From Flammula alnicola (Eukaryota; Basidiomycota; Agaricomycetes; Agaricales; Strophariaceae), in NCBI GenBank assembly GCA_015499995.1, contig JADNRV010000397.1, positions 1 through 38,730 on the forward strand: a DNA stretch of 38,730 nt, given 5' to 3'. Positions 22,401 through 33,984 of the stretch are shown here, one piece after another. Positions within the stretch are counted from its first letter, which is position 1; every line of letters starts with the position of its first letter. The notes under the pieces are model-generated. The model saw nothing but the letters and a program-made list of their open reading frames with translations. It did no database searches and had not been told where the DNA came from. The position numbers were made by a program, and so were the translations under genes.

Positions 22401-24563
22401 TTATCCTCAGTCTTCTCCTCCTCACCAGCGCCCCACCCCTCCCATTTCTTCGTCATAATGCTCAAAATCTTCTCTCGCGCCTCCAACCCTGGCAGTCCAA
22501 AATAAAACTCCCTATCGAACCGACCCGGGCGGCGAAGGGCAGGATCAACGGCATCTGGTCGGTTGGTAGCTCCGATGACGATAACCTGACCGCGCCCATC
22601 CATGCCGTCCATCAGGGCGAGGAGGGTACTGACGATCGATGCATGGATCTGATCTTGCTTCGACGATCGCACCGGCGCCAGCCCATCGATCTCGTCAAAG
22701 AAGATGATCGAGGGCTGAGAATTACGCGCTTCCTCGAAGAGGAGCCGGAGTTGTCGCTCAGCTTCTCCGACCCATTTTGAGAGACAATCGGCGCCTTTAC
22801 GCATGAAGAAGGCTATTTAAATAGCAGCAGGGTGTCAGGTTCTGTCATTTTGCTGGAGCAAAAATAGGACGTACAAATTTGTCGACCACCCGTTCGACAA
22901 CTTTGAGCCAAAGCTCTGGCCATGAGGGTTTTTCCGGTACCTGGCGGACCATGGAACAGGACACCTCGCGGAGGGGTTACGTTGAGCCGTTGGAACACCT
23001 CCGGGTATAACAAAGGCATAAGCGTCATTTCCTTCAAAGCATGAATATCTGCGATGGAAGCGTAAGCTCAGATCTGCCATGCACATCGTGCAGAGCCTGG
23101 GACTTACAATCGTCGAAACCACCAACTTCATCAAATGTAACGTTCTGGTTAACACCAAGCGGATCTGCATCTGCAAGAGCTGTTTAAAACCACTCTATCA
23201 GTACCCTAACCTTGAGATGGCAAGACAGAGCGAGATAAACGCACCTGCATCCCCGATTTTACCAAGATTTGACGGCGTACCGCCAGCTGCAAGATCTCCA
23301 GGTAACATGCCACCCGCAGGCACAGCGCCGGCTCCGAAGGGGGCTATGCCACCAAATGGTTTTCGAGGCGTTCTTGTCGGATAATCCGAGTCCTACAGAG
23401 AAGAAAAACAGTAAGAATCGGACCGTCAGGCCATGGCCATGAAGAAGTGAAAAACTAGAAAAATTACTAACGGAGTCATCAGCTGGCGGCATACCCATCC
23501 ACCTGCCCAGTTCCGTCCCGCTTGCACTCCATCCCAGCCGTCCTTTACCTTTGCCACCACCTCCACCGGTCTTCCCGGCATTCCTGCCTCCAGCTTGCCT
23601 TGGCGGAGGTTTTGGCATCTCCTCGAGAGGGGGCGGTATTGCGTAGTTGATCTCCTTCCTCTGCCTGAAAGCATATGGCTTGCCATCGCCCTCTTCTTCT
23701 GGTTCTGGTGCTGGCTCTGGTTCCGGCTCTGGTTCGAGATCGGATGAAGTCTGTGGAGCGTCATCTAGAGACCCATCAGCGTCGGCAGACGCGCCAGAGG
23801 AGGTATGCTCCGGATTGTAGAAGTCCTCCTCCTCTCCTTTCGACCCACGAGCGGCATTCCGCCGCAATACCCGCTGGGAGCGCTGAGCCTGCTGTTTCTG
23901 CTTTCGCTGCTGTTCCTTCTCCTTAATCGATAATGAAGAGGTGCCGTTTGTACCGTTCGCCAGCCTCTTGGATCGGTTCCGGGTTTCGTACCGCCCATTG
24001 GTGTGCAGCTTCTCGTCTTCGTCGCTAGCGATGAAGCTGTCTCGGCGACTGACGCGTTTACGGAGTGAATAGCCACTGGGAGCGTCGCCTTCATCTTCGT
24101 CATCCGACGGTTGCCGTGAGTGTCGTTTCGCGGAAGATGCCCTGGTGACCTTCTGTTTACGCGACTTGCTGAAGAGTTCGTCGGCGGGGATGTCTTCGTC
24201 GTACGGGACTTCATCTTCCCCTTCTCCGTCATTTTCGCTGCTCTCGACATACGTCTTCTTCTTCACGGGCCTTCCTCCTCGAGTATGTATAATTTCCTCT
24301 GGGGGCTCCTCTTCCTTGGGCGGCTCTATGTCGGGCTCCTCGTCCATGTCGACAGATTTTTCGCTCGCATGGTACTCGGAACCCGAAGCGACACTGGAAG
24401 CATTGCGGCTGGATCGACGAAGGTTCATGCTGGATATTGCGGGGAGCTTGATACGCAGCGGCGAAGGTACGTTTGTCGGAGAGATACTGTGGTTGTCGTG
24501 CTGTGGCTCTGGTATGGGGAGATTTGAGTCAGCCAAATTTGTCGAGTCGGGTCCGTCTAGCAT
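19403..24563 (-). CDS. YTA7: Yta7/Abo1/ATAD2-type AAA+ histone chaperone, ten exons
   Basis: The model is complement(join(19403..21013, 21072..21605, 21654..21808, 21866..22078, 22136..22268, 22328..22812, 22875..23048, 23108..23179, 23245..23392, 23472..24563)), 1538 aa, all phases consistent. The first 360 residues are acidic and basic low-complexity, as in Yta7. The first AAA module is intact: GPPGTGKT at about 471-478, DEID at about 535-538, and [22 protein letters not shown] with sensor and Arg-finger region. The second AAA module is degenerate: GPVGMGQG at about 788-795 lacks the Walker Lys, and IYIPSL replaces Walker B. A bromodomain-like region (about 1065-1105, [25 protein letters not shown]) and a Pro-rich tail follow. 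The family forms nuclear hexamers that load or evict histone H3-H4. It is head to head with the RNA14-like gene. Confidence 0.95.
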
Positions 24564-25839
24564 GAAAGGGTGGAGTATCCCACCACTCTCGAGCGGTTAT
24601 TGTCGATGAGTAGTTATCAGTGTATCGTTGCCGGCGTCGTCGTCGATGTTACCTGGTCGTCGCCCTTGTCACTGTCGAAGAATTCTTGGTGGTGAGTGAG
24701 CAGTGCACCATTGTTTCTGCTGTGGCGGTGCTTGTTTGTGCTTGTTGTTTAGTCATCAACCTCCTCCAACCTCCATCGTGCCCTCAGACCTCCTCAAACC
24801 CCCCATACTTTCTTTCCACCGCAGATATCCTACATCGGCGAATTCGAAGGGATTTCATCGAGAAATGTGTTCTATCAACAAAATTCTGCTTGAAAATCCG
24901 GTAAATTCGAGTGTATGAGCCCTGAGAGGACGGGTGCGGGACAGACAAGGGATTTGGGTGGGGTTCGCTATGGAAGTTCGGAGGAAAGAAACGATTTGTG
25001 AGGCCTTTGCGTTCTCATTTTCAACCACTTTATGATGACCCGACTTTCGTGATTCACTGGAAACCGTGACTCGCGTGACATTGTCACACTTCCTGGCGGC
25101 GACGCCGATGCATGTTTCGTTCGAAATCTTTCATTCTTTCGCGAACTAGTACAGCTCTTTGGACTGCAGATAATTAGTAGAGCGAAAATACAGGCTATAT
25201 TGAAGAGGACATGATTTTTTGTGTCCGCAATCGCACCAAACTAGCCTCAGTTTCATTTGACCCTGCATTCTTCGTCGCAAGCGTGACTTAAACGTTGAAC
25301 TTTGAAGGACAGCTGCAAAAATTTCCCGAGGATTCTTCAGGGATAGAGAGCCTTTTAAGAGCGTTCCGAGGAACTGATTTATCTGCGTTTGCGCGAAAGA
25401 GTTTTCCCTTGAATTATTTGTTCGGAGGAAAATGACCGTGGTCGAGGTGTCGATGGCTTGATGACGTTGGACGACGACAGTGATATTTGAAGAAACAGTT
25501 TGCAGTAACATTGACCTCCACGAGACAATTCGCGGCATAAAATGCAGCAAAAAATAAAGAAACATTTCTTATCACGGAGTGAAAGATCTGTTGGTATGCA
25601 TGACAATCCTAGGCCCTTGGAAATAAATTTAAATTCGGTATCGGAAAATATGGAATAAAATCGAGCTCGGAGGATGTAACATCTGACGAAAATTAAGTAG
25701 AGGACGAAGATATTCACAAGGGTCCATTTCTTTTGAAAATTTGGCGCCCGAAGCGTTGACGGAAGGAGTGACCCCGCCAGCGGCGTTGTTTAAAAAGAGT
25801 GTTCACGGGTTCCCACGCCCACTTGAACCACACACAACC
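24564..25839. promoter_or_regulatory. Divergent promoter region between Yta7-like and RNA14-like genes
   Basis: 1276 bp separate the two start codons, which point away from each other, so both promoters and 5' leaders must lie here. CT-rich tracts (for example around 24755-24830) resemble fungal core promoter sequence, but I cannot place a TATA box or transcription start. Minus-strand open frames at 25146-25565 and 25379-25717 show no recognisable protein features. A short upstream frame runs in phase into the RNA14 start from 25741, without an ATG. Confidence 0.5.
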
Positions 25840-28800
25840 ATGTCGACGTCCGAGTTCGCAGTGGCGGACGACGACTCATACATGGACTATGCAGGAGGAG
25901 ACCAGACGCAGCCCACATCAGAGATCCTGAGCGCGTTATCCGTGAACAGCCCCGTGAAAACTGAGCCCTCCTCGCAAACGGAGCCCCAACTGCCCCCGCC
26001 CAGTGAATATGAAACCTTGACCGCACAGCTCGCCGAGAGCCCACACAACCCCGACGGCTGGAGAAGACTCATTCGCGTCGCTGAAGACTCAGGGGACATT
26101 GAAAAAATTAGCGCGACGTATGACGCCCTGTTGAAGCAATACCCGAATAACGTATGTCGTGTTGTCGCCTCCGCTTTTGGTGGTTTTCCATTGTCGTTTC
26201 GTCGTCCTTAACAAAGCGTTATGCATCTATCTCTCTCAGGCTACGGCGCAAATTCAATATATCAGCCATTTCGTGAATGATCCTTCTACGTTTGAGCGTG
26301 CCACGGATCTCTTCAAGAAGTTTTTGATTCGATCTCCGTGTGTTGAACTTTGGATTTACTACCTGAATTACGTGCGGTACGCCGAACCGAATTTGTAGTC
26401 TCGCCCTTTATCTAACACGAACACGTAGACGTATCAATGTCGAATCTACTCAGCGAGATGATGTCCGGATGTCGTACGAGTTCGCCTTGAATCACGTCGG
26501 GCAGGATAAGGACAGCGGGCAGATCTGGGGCGACTACATCCAATTCCTTAAGAGTGGCCAAGTACGTCAGTGGCACACCGCTATTTCCATCCTCTAACGA
26601 ACGCTTATAGGCTACAACGACATGGGAAGAACAGCAAAAAATGGACGCGTTACGCAAAGTCTACCACCGCGCGGTGCAGATCCCGTTGGACAACGTTGAG
26701 CGTTTATGGCAAGAACTCGAGACCTTCGAAACCAATCTAAACAAAATCACCGCCAAAAAGTTCATGGCGGACCTCTCTCCGGCACACATGCAGGCCCGCA
26801 CCGTCCTCCGCCAACTCATCAACCACGTTACCCCCTTTATGCTTCAAACTCGCAAGAACTCTTCCTCCGTCGCTACCAAATTCGATGCGTCCGACGAGCT
26901 CTCGTAGGAAAATGGAAAGCATACTTGAAGTGGGAAGAGAGCAATCCATTGGAGATCGAGGAGAAGGACAAGGCTACGCTAATCACAAGGATACAAGGAG
27001 TGTATAGGAAGGCCGTGATTCGGATGAGATATTACACCGAAATTTGGTATGAGACTGCTCTTTCTTTCATTCGATGTGTGCTTATCGTAACTTTAGGTTC
27101 ATGGCTTATACCTGGACAAATAGTGTTGGAAAGCACGACGAAGCCATGTCGATCCTCAAGGCGGGATTAGAGGCTAACCCATCAAGGTCGCGCTACGCCC
27201 TCATTTCCTCTTTCCTTTCACGATTCTTACTTGATCATCCCCAGTTTCCTTTAACATTCGCCTACGCCGAAGCCATGGAAATAAAAAAAGATTTAGCCGA
27301 AGTGCACGCCACGTACGAAAAATTCCTCGGCATCCTACGAGCAAACCTCGAGACCTCGAACAGACAACGACCTCCGCCAACACATCCTTTTCCTCAAACG
27401 CCACAGGGCAAAATAACGGTGCCAGCAACGGCAACGCACCTCCCAATATGTCTGGAGGCGAGCCTGGGTCGAATAACTCCTCTTTCAACACACAAGCGTC
27501 GGACGAGAGGCCGAAAAAGACGACAGAGCTGCAGAAGCACCGGACGGAGTACGGGCTGGTGTGGATTATGTATATGCGATTTGGCATGAGGGCTGAGGGT
27601 GTCAAGCCCTCTCGCGCCATATTCGCAAAGGCCAGAAGAGATCGCTGGACACCTTGGGAAGTGTACGAAGCTGCCGGTATGCCTCATCGAGTTTCTTTAT
27701 TTATTGCTTTTTGGTTTTCGTTTCTTATCCTATTATACTTTGACAGCTTTGATGGAGTACCACTGCACCGAAGAGATATCAGTCGCCAGTCGGATCTTTG
27801 AGAGGGGCCTGGATACCTTTGGGGACGAGATCGAATACGTTCTGCGCTATCTCGGTTTCCTCATCTCTATCAACGACAAGAATAGTATGTGTTGATTTTA
27901 TTACTGAGCGAGTTCGATCTCATCGGGATATATCAGATGCTCGTGCTCTTTTCGAGCGTGTCATCCCAACCTTCCCACCCGAGCGTGCTCGCCCGCTTTG
28001 GGAACGCTGGGCACGCTATGAATATCAATACGGAGACCTAGAAGCCTCACTGAAGCTCGAAAAACGGATGGCAGAGGTTTACTCATCAGGTCCGTGTACC
28101 TTCCTATTTGACTCGACGAATCTCTAGTTCCTGATGACATCATCTCCTGTAGATCCTCCAATCAAGCGTCTAGCGCAACGCCACATCTACCTCGGAACGA
28201 CGCCATCGCCGACCGCGATCTCGGCTTTGCCATCGCACGGCGCGCAACGACGTCGAGCCACCCGCTGATGCGCACGGAGACGTCACAATCGCTCATGACC
28301 AGCTCGCAGACGAGCAACGCGCCGCCGACGCAGCAGGCCAAACGCCCGGCATCGCCTGACTATCGAAAGCGGGAAGAGGGCGCGGGGGTGAGTATTCTAC
28401 GGGACATAAGAGGCCCAGACCGGTGTCGCCTCCGAGAGGGCCGGAGAGGGAGAGAGAGACGATGGGAGGGCCGTCGTCGAGGAGGAGGTTCTCGCCTGCG
28501 CCGCCTTCGTCTTGGGAACGGGATGATCGGGTGGTGGTGGTCCTAGACGAGGACGCGAACCCCTGCCGCCGCCGAGGGTGCAAGAAAGAGAAGATGACAA
28601 GTCGAGACAGGTCCAACTGCCCAATATTCTGTCGTGGTTTATTGGGGAATTGCCACACCATCTTCGTTTGACGGTATGTTTTTCTTTTCTGTGGTTTTTC
28701 TTCGGTCGAAATTCATCTTGCTCGCTTTTTTGTAGGACCTGTCTTCCGAACTGATGATCTTATGAATTTGTTCCGGAATGCTGTGATCCCCAGCACGTCT

Positions 28801-28958
28801 GGGAGGCCCAAGTCACCACCTCCGCCGCGAAGTGGTAAGCAGCCTTCCTTCTCTTTACTTTCCACTGGTGTCACTCTTATTCGTTAGGTGGCGGTCGGCC
28901 TCCTCCGGACTATGGGCCATATCAAGGACCCACAGGTGGCCGTGGACGACGCTATTAA
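25840..28958 (+). CDS. RNA14: RNA14/CstF-77-like mRNA 3'-end processing factor, with several frame breaks
   Basis: HAT-repeat scaffold of the cleavage and polyadenylation factor IA/CstF complex. Well-supported exons are 25840..26151, 26240..26376, 26429..26561, 26611..27046 and 27097 to about 27192. Further exons run to the stop at 28956-28958 (C-terminus GGRGRRY). HAT-type segments are clear: [85 protein letters not shown] basic Pro/Arg-rich tail and a short [13 protein letters not shown] motif follow. Apparent single-base losses break the frame near 26895, 27352, 28198, 28387, 28531 and 28655, with one more at the intron ending 27242. Each is cured by one extra base, often in a short homopolymer. 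Hence either sequence error or a recent pseudogene. Identity is confident; integrity is not. Confidence 0.85.
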
Positions 28959-29629
28959 TCGGTTTTCGGTTTCGCCTTCGGTCTCGGTTCGATTGGGAAA
29001 TTATGCCCATGGATTGCGAATACGAGCACGAGTACGATGAGATGGTTCGCGCCGTTGTATATGGGTGTTTATACCGGCCCTGTTGACATCGTCTCTGGAG
29101 GTGAAGAGGCAAATGGTTCGACGGGTTACCATTTTGCACTCCAAGACGCTTCAGCCAAGTTACTTTACATTTCGCTCGGACTTTTCACAGCAGCATATTG
29201 CTCCGAGCCTATGGCAAACTACATACTACAGTTACCAGATCTTTACAGAGATAAATGTACCATACTATACCACAGAAAACGAGAGCATGGCCATTTCGAC
29301 CGTATATGGGGGCAGTCCTTGTTGTGGTTTGCTTGTCAAAGGCAAGGTCCACAAAAGAGGCGGACCATCCGGGTCTCACCGACGGTCTCTTCCCTTATCG
29401 CCTTTGTCGTCGTCCGTGTACACCAGGTACATCGCCCAGGATCAGAGACCACGTCTATAGCGCCAGTAAGCCTCCAAAGCCCCTAGAATTCCTCGACCGC
29501 ACTGCAATCTTCGACTGTCTGACATGAAGTTCTTTAGAATCGGGTTTGCATGCTGTTCGTTGTTTGATACAGCACTACTTGTGAACATGCGCGCTGAAAC
29601 CTGACCATGAGTAGTAAATGGACGCCTAC
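28959..29629. other. Intergenic, no gene seen
   Basis: 671 bp between two co-directional genes. Overlapping open frames at 29037-29527 occur in more than one phase and show no recognisable features. Presumed terminator of the RNA14-like gene and promoter of the next gene. Confidence 0.5.
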
Positions 29630-31339
29630 ATGAATTCTCTCCCACAGCCGACGAATATGACCATGTCTGCGAACCGAAATACCCATCCACAACAGCAGCT
29701 TCTGTCGCCTGAGGAGGTGAGTTTGCATTAACCCATGGTCCTATGTTTCTGCTAAGAATGACCCATCTCCGTGATAGGAAATGCAGCGGCAGTTGGAGGA
29801 ATTCAAGCGGTCGGTGACAATCATCATATGGTACAAGGTGAGATGCCGATTGCGTACCCGAGAGTTTGTACCCGAGCTTGCATATCCCCGTGTTATTTTG
29901 AGATCGAGGCTGATATTTTCATTTTATTTTTGAACTCTTATGTCACGACAGATATACTGACTACGTTCTGAAATCAGGCCAACGCAGAGCCAATAAGGCT
30001 CCAGCAGTTTCTTCCGACCTTCCCTTATTTCCAGCTTTCGCGCTTCAGCAATCTTATTAAGGACCTCGGGTTGTCATCTTCATCGTACCTTGACACTTAT
30101 ATCCCTGCCTCAAACCAATGGGAGCAACATACTACCACATCCGTACGGATCGTAGAGACTCAGCAAAGGTTGATCTACAAAGTCCGTCGCTCCCTCATGG
30201 AAGGTCTGAGTGAGGACGAATGTCCAAGTCTCCAAGATGAACTTCAAATGCACCACGTATGAACGGAGCGCATCCTTCATCCACGAATAACGTCCAGTCG
30301 TCGTCGCTGGCCTCACATCCACACAACCCACCGCTGATGCCAAGACAAATAATGACGGCCAGTCCAAAAATATGCTGAAGCGCTCGGCACCCCAAGGAGA
30401 CCAGGAATCAAGACACAGTCCCAAAGTCCACGTAACGAACGGGTACTACATGTCCCACAGCGGGTCAACACCATGGTATCCAGCCCAGTAGCCGGACCTT
30501 CATCTTCCAACACATCTACTCCCACATTAGCGAGTCCACAATCCAGTGCCCAAGCTCAACCGGATAACAATGTATACATGTATCAAAACTCCGTGTTTTA
30601 CGGTGGAAATTCCGCAAACAAGGCTCAGCGGACAACAACTCCCTACCCCACTATCTCCTAACTCCTCCAGCATCGGCGCCTCCGATCCCTTACCACCCGC
30701 ACCCCCCACTGAAGCGCTGGCCGAACGACTACACCGTCTCGGAGCTCTCCGCCGGGTTCCACGCCATGGACCTGCTCATCTCGCAGTCGCCCACCGGCGC
30801 GAGCATGACGCAGCGCACCGCCTTCGAGCGCGTCTTCGGCAGCCGGTACGTCAAGAGCACCGTCTGTCGGCACGTGCGGTCTGGCGCAAGGCGCCGCGCG
30901 TCCTGCGGGAGCAGTTCGAGCACATGGGCACGGACGATCGCGCGTGCTGGGGCGAGTTTGTGCGGCGCGTCGAGAACCGGCCCCCTGGAAAGAATGCGAA
31001 CATTGAGTTGATGCCGCCGCAGCAGAATCCCACTATTGGCGGATATCATGAGCAACAGAATTCGACGGAGAACGAAGACGTGCACGGACAGGAGGGCGTC
31101 ATGGGGTCGATGCAGAATCAAGGTTCGTTCGGGCTGTCCTATGTCATTATTAAGATTTACATAGCCTCGTGAATGTCCTTTGTTCCCTTAGTTTCTTCTG
31201 CGCCGAACGGCAGTGCCATGCAAAATAGTAAGCCTTTCCTTGGTGTCTCTCGGTCGGACGCTTACTCAGCCATATTCCAGGTATGAATGTATATGATCCA
31301 TCTCGCAATCACCTCACGAATGGCGCGCACAACGGCTGA
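29630..31339 (+). CDS. Unknown conserved-looking protein, five exons, with frame breaks
   Basis: I do not recognise it. Exons are 29630..29716 (MNSLPQPTNMTMSANR...), 29778..29837 (EMQRQLEEFKRSVTIIIWYK), about 29978..31122, 31192..31227 and 31281..31339 (ends NHLTNGAHNG). All four introns have GT-AG borders and fitting phases. The large exon 3 has four frame changes: near 30258, 30365, 30640 and 30870. With these bridged, the protein has an N-terminal helical region, a Ser/Pro/Gln-rich linker, and a compact block containing KRWPNDYTVSELSAGFHAMDL, GASMTQRTAFERVFGSRYV, and VWRKAPRVLREQFEHMGTDD. The compact block looks like a folded domain flanked by disordered tails, as in transcription regulators, but that is a guess. 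The breaks may be sequence error or decay. Confidence 0.6.
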
Positions 31340-31678
31340 CAAGGAAGGGTTCCGTTCCACGAACAGTGTAACTTTCTGTTATGTTCTCATAGGCACTTAC
31401 TTATTTATGTACCATCGCATCGCACACTGCAGCACGGACATGTATGGCTCCAGTTCAATATGATCTCGTCGTCTCTAATATTAATCCGTGGTGGCTTCGA
31501 AGAGCAAAGGGGGTTGATGCTTCTCACATATCAGTTATGTTCCATATGCACCAGTGTCTTCTCAAGATGACAAACGCTACTGAAGGTGTGCAATGCGCAG
31601 CACGTTGACATACATACTAGGAATTTACACCGTTGCATGGGATGTAACGTTATGCTAGCCCTACGGCAGACTCGGCGT
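31340..31678. other. Intergenic, no gene seen
   Basis: 339 bp up to the start of the left arm of the second inverted duplication. Nothing recognised. Confidence 0.5.
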
Positions 31679-33560
31679 GCTATGAACACCCAAATATCCG
31701 TCGAGAAACCGAGACAGTCGGATCTGTGGCTTTACTGCGACATATCCTTCCACAAGTACACCTGTACTTGAGATGTGTCATCACATGAACTTGGCTTGCT
31801 TCCAAATGCATAACAAAGCACTGAGCCTTGAACGTTGAAGAAGGCAACCCTCCCTGCCTACTGAATCCTTGCACCTTGCTATAATTATCCCTTGAGATCT
31901 AAATTTAGTTCTCTAAATTGAAAAGCCTACGGAGGTCAGCGTATTCATGGTCCTCCTCCACAAACCGCTCCTCGAGCCTTGAAAACGCCCAATTTCTGCC
32001 AATTGGAGATCATGACGAGTCCTCGCTCGTTCTCAAGAGCATTCAAAATTTCAGATTGACTCTCACGTTGTCAGAATCGACCGGCCGCGAAATGCTATGT
32101 ACGGTTCGTTCCATTGATTCCAGATTGTACCGATGAGTAATCTTCGATCCATTCTGACTCTTTTATACCGACGTAAGACCTTTTCTAAATTTAACTCTCG
32201 CGCAAGAATGACCTCGTCTGAATCCTATCTTCAACGTGAAAGCTCCCTCTAGAGCAATGGCCGAGGGGAAATTGCTCGCTCATCGAGCTCCGAGGTCGAA
32301 GATTGCCCTCGCAAACAGAACAAAATTCTACATCTCGTCCTGAACCTTCGCATAGGTGATTTCTCCCCCTCCGAGTGAATCTTGATGGTGTACTAATTAT
32401 AGATATGAAGTAACATCGACGAGCAGCTATTCCAATCATATACTACATTGGGTATAACGTGTGGATGGCACTCACTCTTGGCCTTGCTCGCTTTATTACA
32501 CAACGTGGCGATTAGTTCAATCTCAATCAACGACCGAAAATACTTCACCAGATAGCCCCAGCCTCGTCCCTCGGGATCAACGTTGCTAATGTATTTCTCG
32601 TTCACGCCAAGTGGCATCGCCTGGTGCGGAAGCTGATGAAAGTCTGGAAATTGGTGCGCCTTGGGTGTGCGCTTCTACTACCGTACGCATGCGTAAATTA
32701 TTTATACTGGCAACTGCGATATTTATAACTCCAACACAGACTCTCGATTGCATTCCTTCAGCTTGATTCTGTCATCAACAACGTGCTTGGGCGAACAACT
32801 GCTATTTCCGCGTTTATCTTCTCGAGCACCGGCCTTGCTTTAAGCTGCCTATATATGGCAACGAAATCCACATTCAGCGATAGAAGATTTCGAAACAAGT
32901 GGGTTGAGGCATGTACCTTCCCCAATAAATATATGTTCGATGTTACAATGGTTCTTCAGGCGTCTCGTAGCGGACTTGAGACGATGGAAGCAGTCGAATT
33001 CTGGGCTCTTCTCGCGCTACCACTTTCCTCGCTGGTTTGGTGAGTCACGGTCATATGATCCCTAGAAGGGATTGCTAATCTGATGTTCAAGGTCAGTGTT
33101 GTTCTGCGTATCCACAATCCTCATTGTGGTCTGGACGGAACAAAATGGTCGAGGTATCCTGACAAATGGAGATTATAACGTTGGGCAGGCCGCTTTTGTA
33201 TCGAGCGCGACATTTCTAACGACATTGACTCTGACAATCATCGCTCAAATATATCGAGCGGTGAAAATGTTCAGAGGGCCTTGATTTAATAGGTCTTTCA
33301 ATTTTTTCGGTTAGTAGATACAATTTGTTGCTTTATTTTCTTCCTGCGTCTTTTAATGATGTTCTCCAGATTTGATATGGAAATAGATAAGTATTCTGAA
33401 AATATTCAGGTTTATACTACAGGATAGTACTATGCATTACATGCGTTCTTGAACTGTAGAAATTCGAGTTTCGTCAATGGTCACGAATCATAGGCCCCCA
33501 AAAATGGTGCCTCAAGATCTCGCACCAAAGGCGGCTGCGTCTTTCAATCTATGTTCTTCT
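31679..33560 (+). repeat. Left arm of second inverted duplication (partner 37250-38730)
   Basis: The reverse complement of 37250-38730 aligns along this arm in order. Shared landmarks are CCGTCGAGAAACCGAGACAGTCGGATCTGTGG at 31700, CCTCGAGCCTTGAAAAC at 31973, GTAAGACC..TTCTAAATTTAACTC at 32173, ACGCATGCGTAAATTATTTATACTGGCAAC at 32685, the M3/M5 exons, and GAATCATAGGCCCCCAAA at 33485. The left arm holds about 370 bp (32198-32567) and about 60 bp (near 32620-32680) absent from the right arm. The right arm is cut by the window edge, so true lengths are unknown. Confidence 0.88.
32440..33284 (+). pseudogene. Membrane protein M3, 3' half intact but 5' part disrupted
   Basis: Family member with the conserved exon plan: exon 2 ends at 32682, then 32740..32908 (169 nt, as in M1, M2 and M4), 32960..33039 and 33092..33284. 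The translated 3' half is open: FLQLDSVINNVLGRTTAISA, FRNKWVE, EAVEFWALLALPLSSLVW, FCVSTILIVVWTEQ, TLTIIAQIYRAVKMFRGP. The intron after WVE starts GC instead of GT. Exon 2 begins well (YYIGYNVWMALTLGLARFITQ) but meets an in-frame TAG near 32510. No phase-2 acceptor like that of the intact copies was found, and exon 1 is not recognisable. I therefore treat M3 as probably non-functional or wrongly modelled at its 5' end. Confidence 0.7.
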
Positions 33561-33984
33561 TGATCGGTGACCAGTGAAGGGTCTTACACAGGAGTGTACA
33601 AAGCGGAGACGCTAGGCGGGATGGTGGAACAGGAAGTCAACCAAGCAGGTCAAGTCAGGGATGCACGCTGTCCTTTTTTGGGGACTTGATGATCAAAGAT
33701 ATTGGATTTACAGCGCTTTGCTTGAAAATTGTTTAAAAATAATTAAAGCTGTGCTTAGTGCGGCTTCGCGCTCGACGGCCGGTTTCCCAGAGCCCATGAA
33801 GCTGCCGATCTATGCCGATCTGGCCATTGTGGATAGTACCAAGAAGGCTGCCTGATTTAGGAATTTCACCTAATAGAGTAAGAATGCACACCTATTAATA
33901 GACTGATGAGCGCAATACATATTGCTCACTTCATTTTTTTTGCCATTTGGCACCTTCCTCCTCCTCCAACAAAACGTATTGCAC
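33285..33984. other. Spacer between M3 and M4
   Basis: 700 bp. The duplication with the right arm continues to about 33510. A 29-nt segment at 33892-33920 recurs inverted at 36702-36730 with one mismatch, and starts with the palindrome CTATTAATAG. No gene is supported. Confidence 0.55.

Noticed and set aside
25146..25717. Minus-strand open frames in the Yta7/RNA14 promoter region
   Set aside because: Two overlapping frames in different phases, no recognised features, no good splice context, and the position is in a divergent promoter.
27190..27243. Reading through 27190-27243 as coding
   Set aside because: It is open and in frame, but it would insert about 19 residues between PSR and [11 protein letters not shown] inside a HAT repeat. 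An intron ending CCCCAG plus one lost T fits the family better; left uncertain.
29037..29527. A gene in the RNA14 downstream spacer
   Set aside because: Three mutually overlapping frames with no ATG-to-stop protein of recognisable character.
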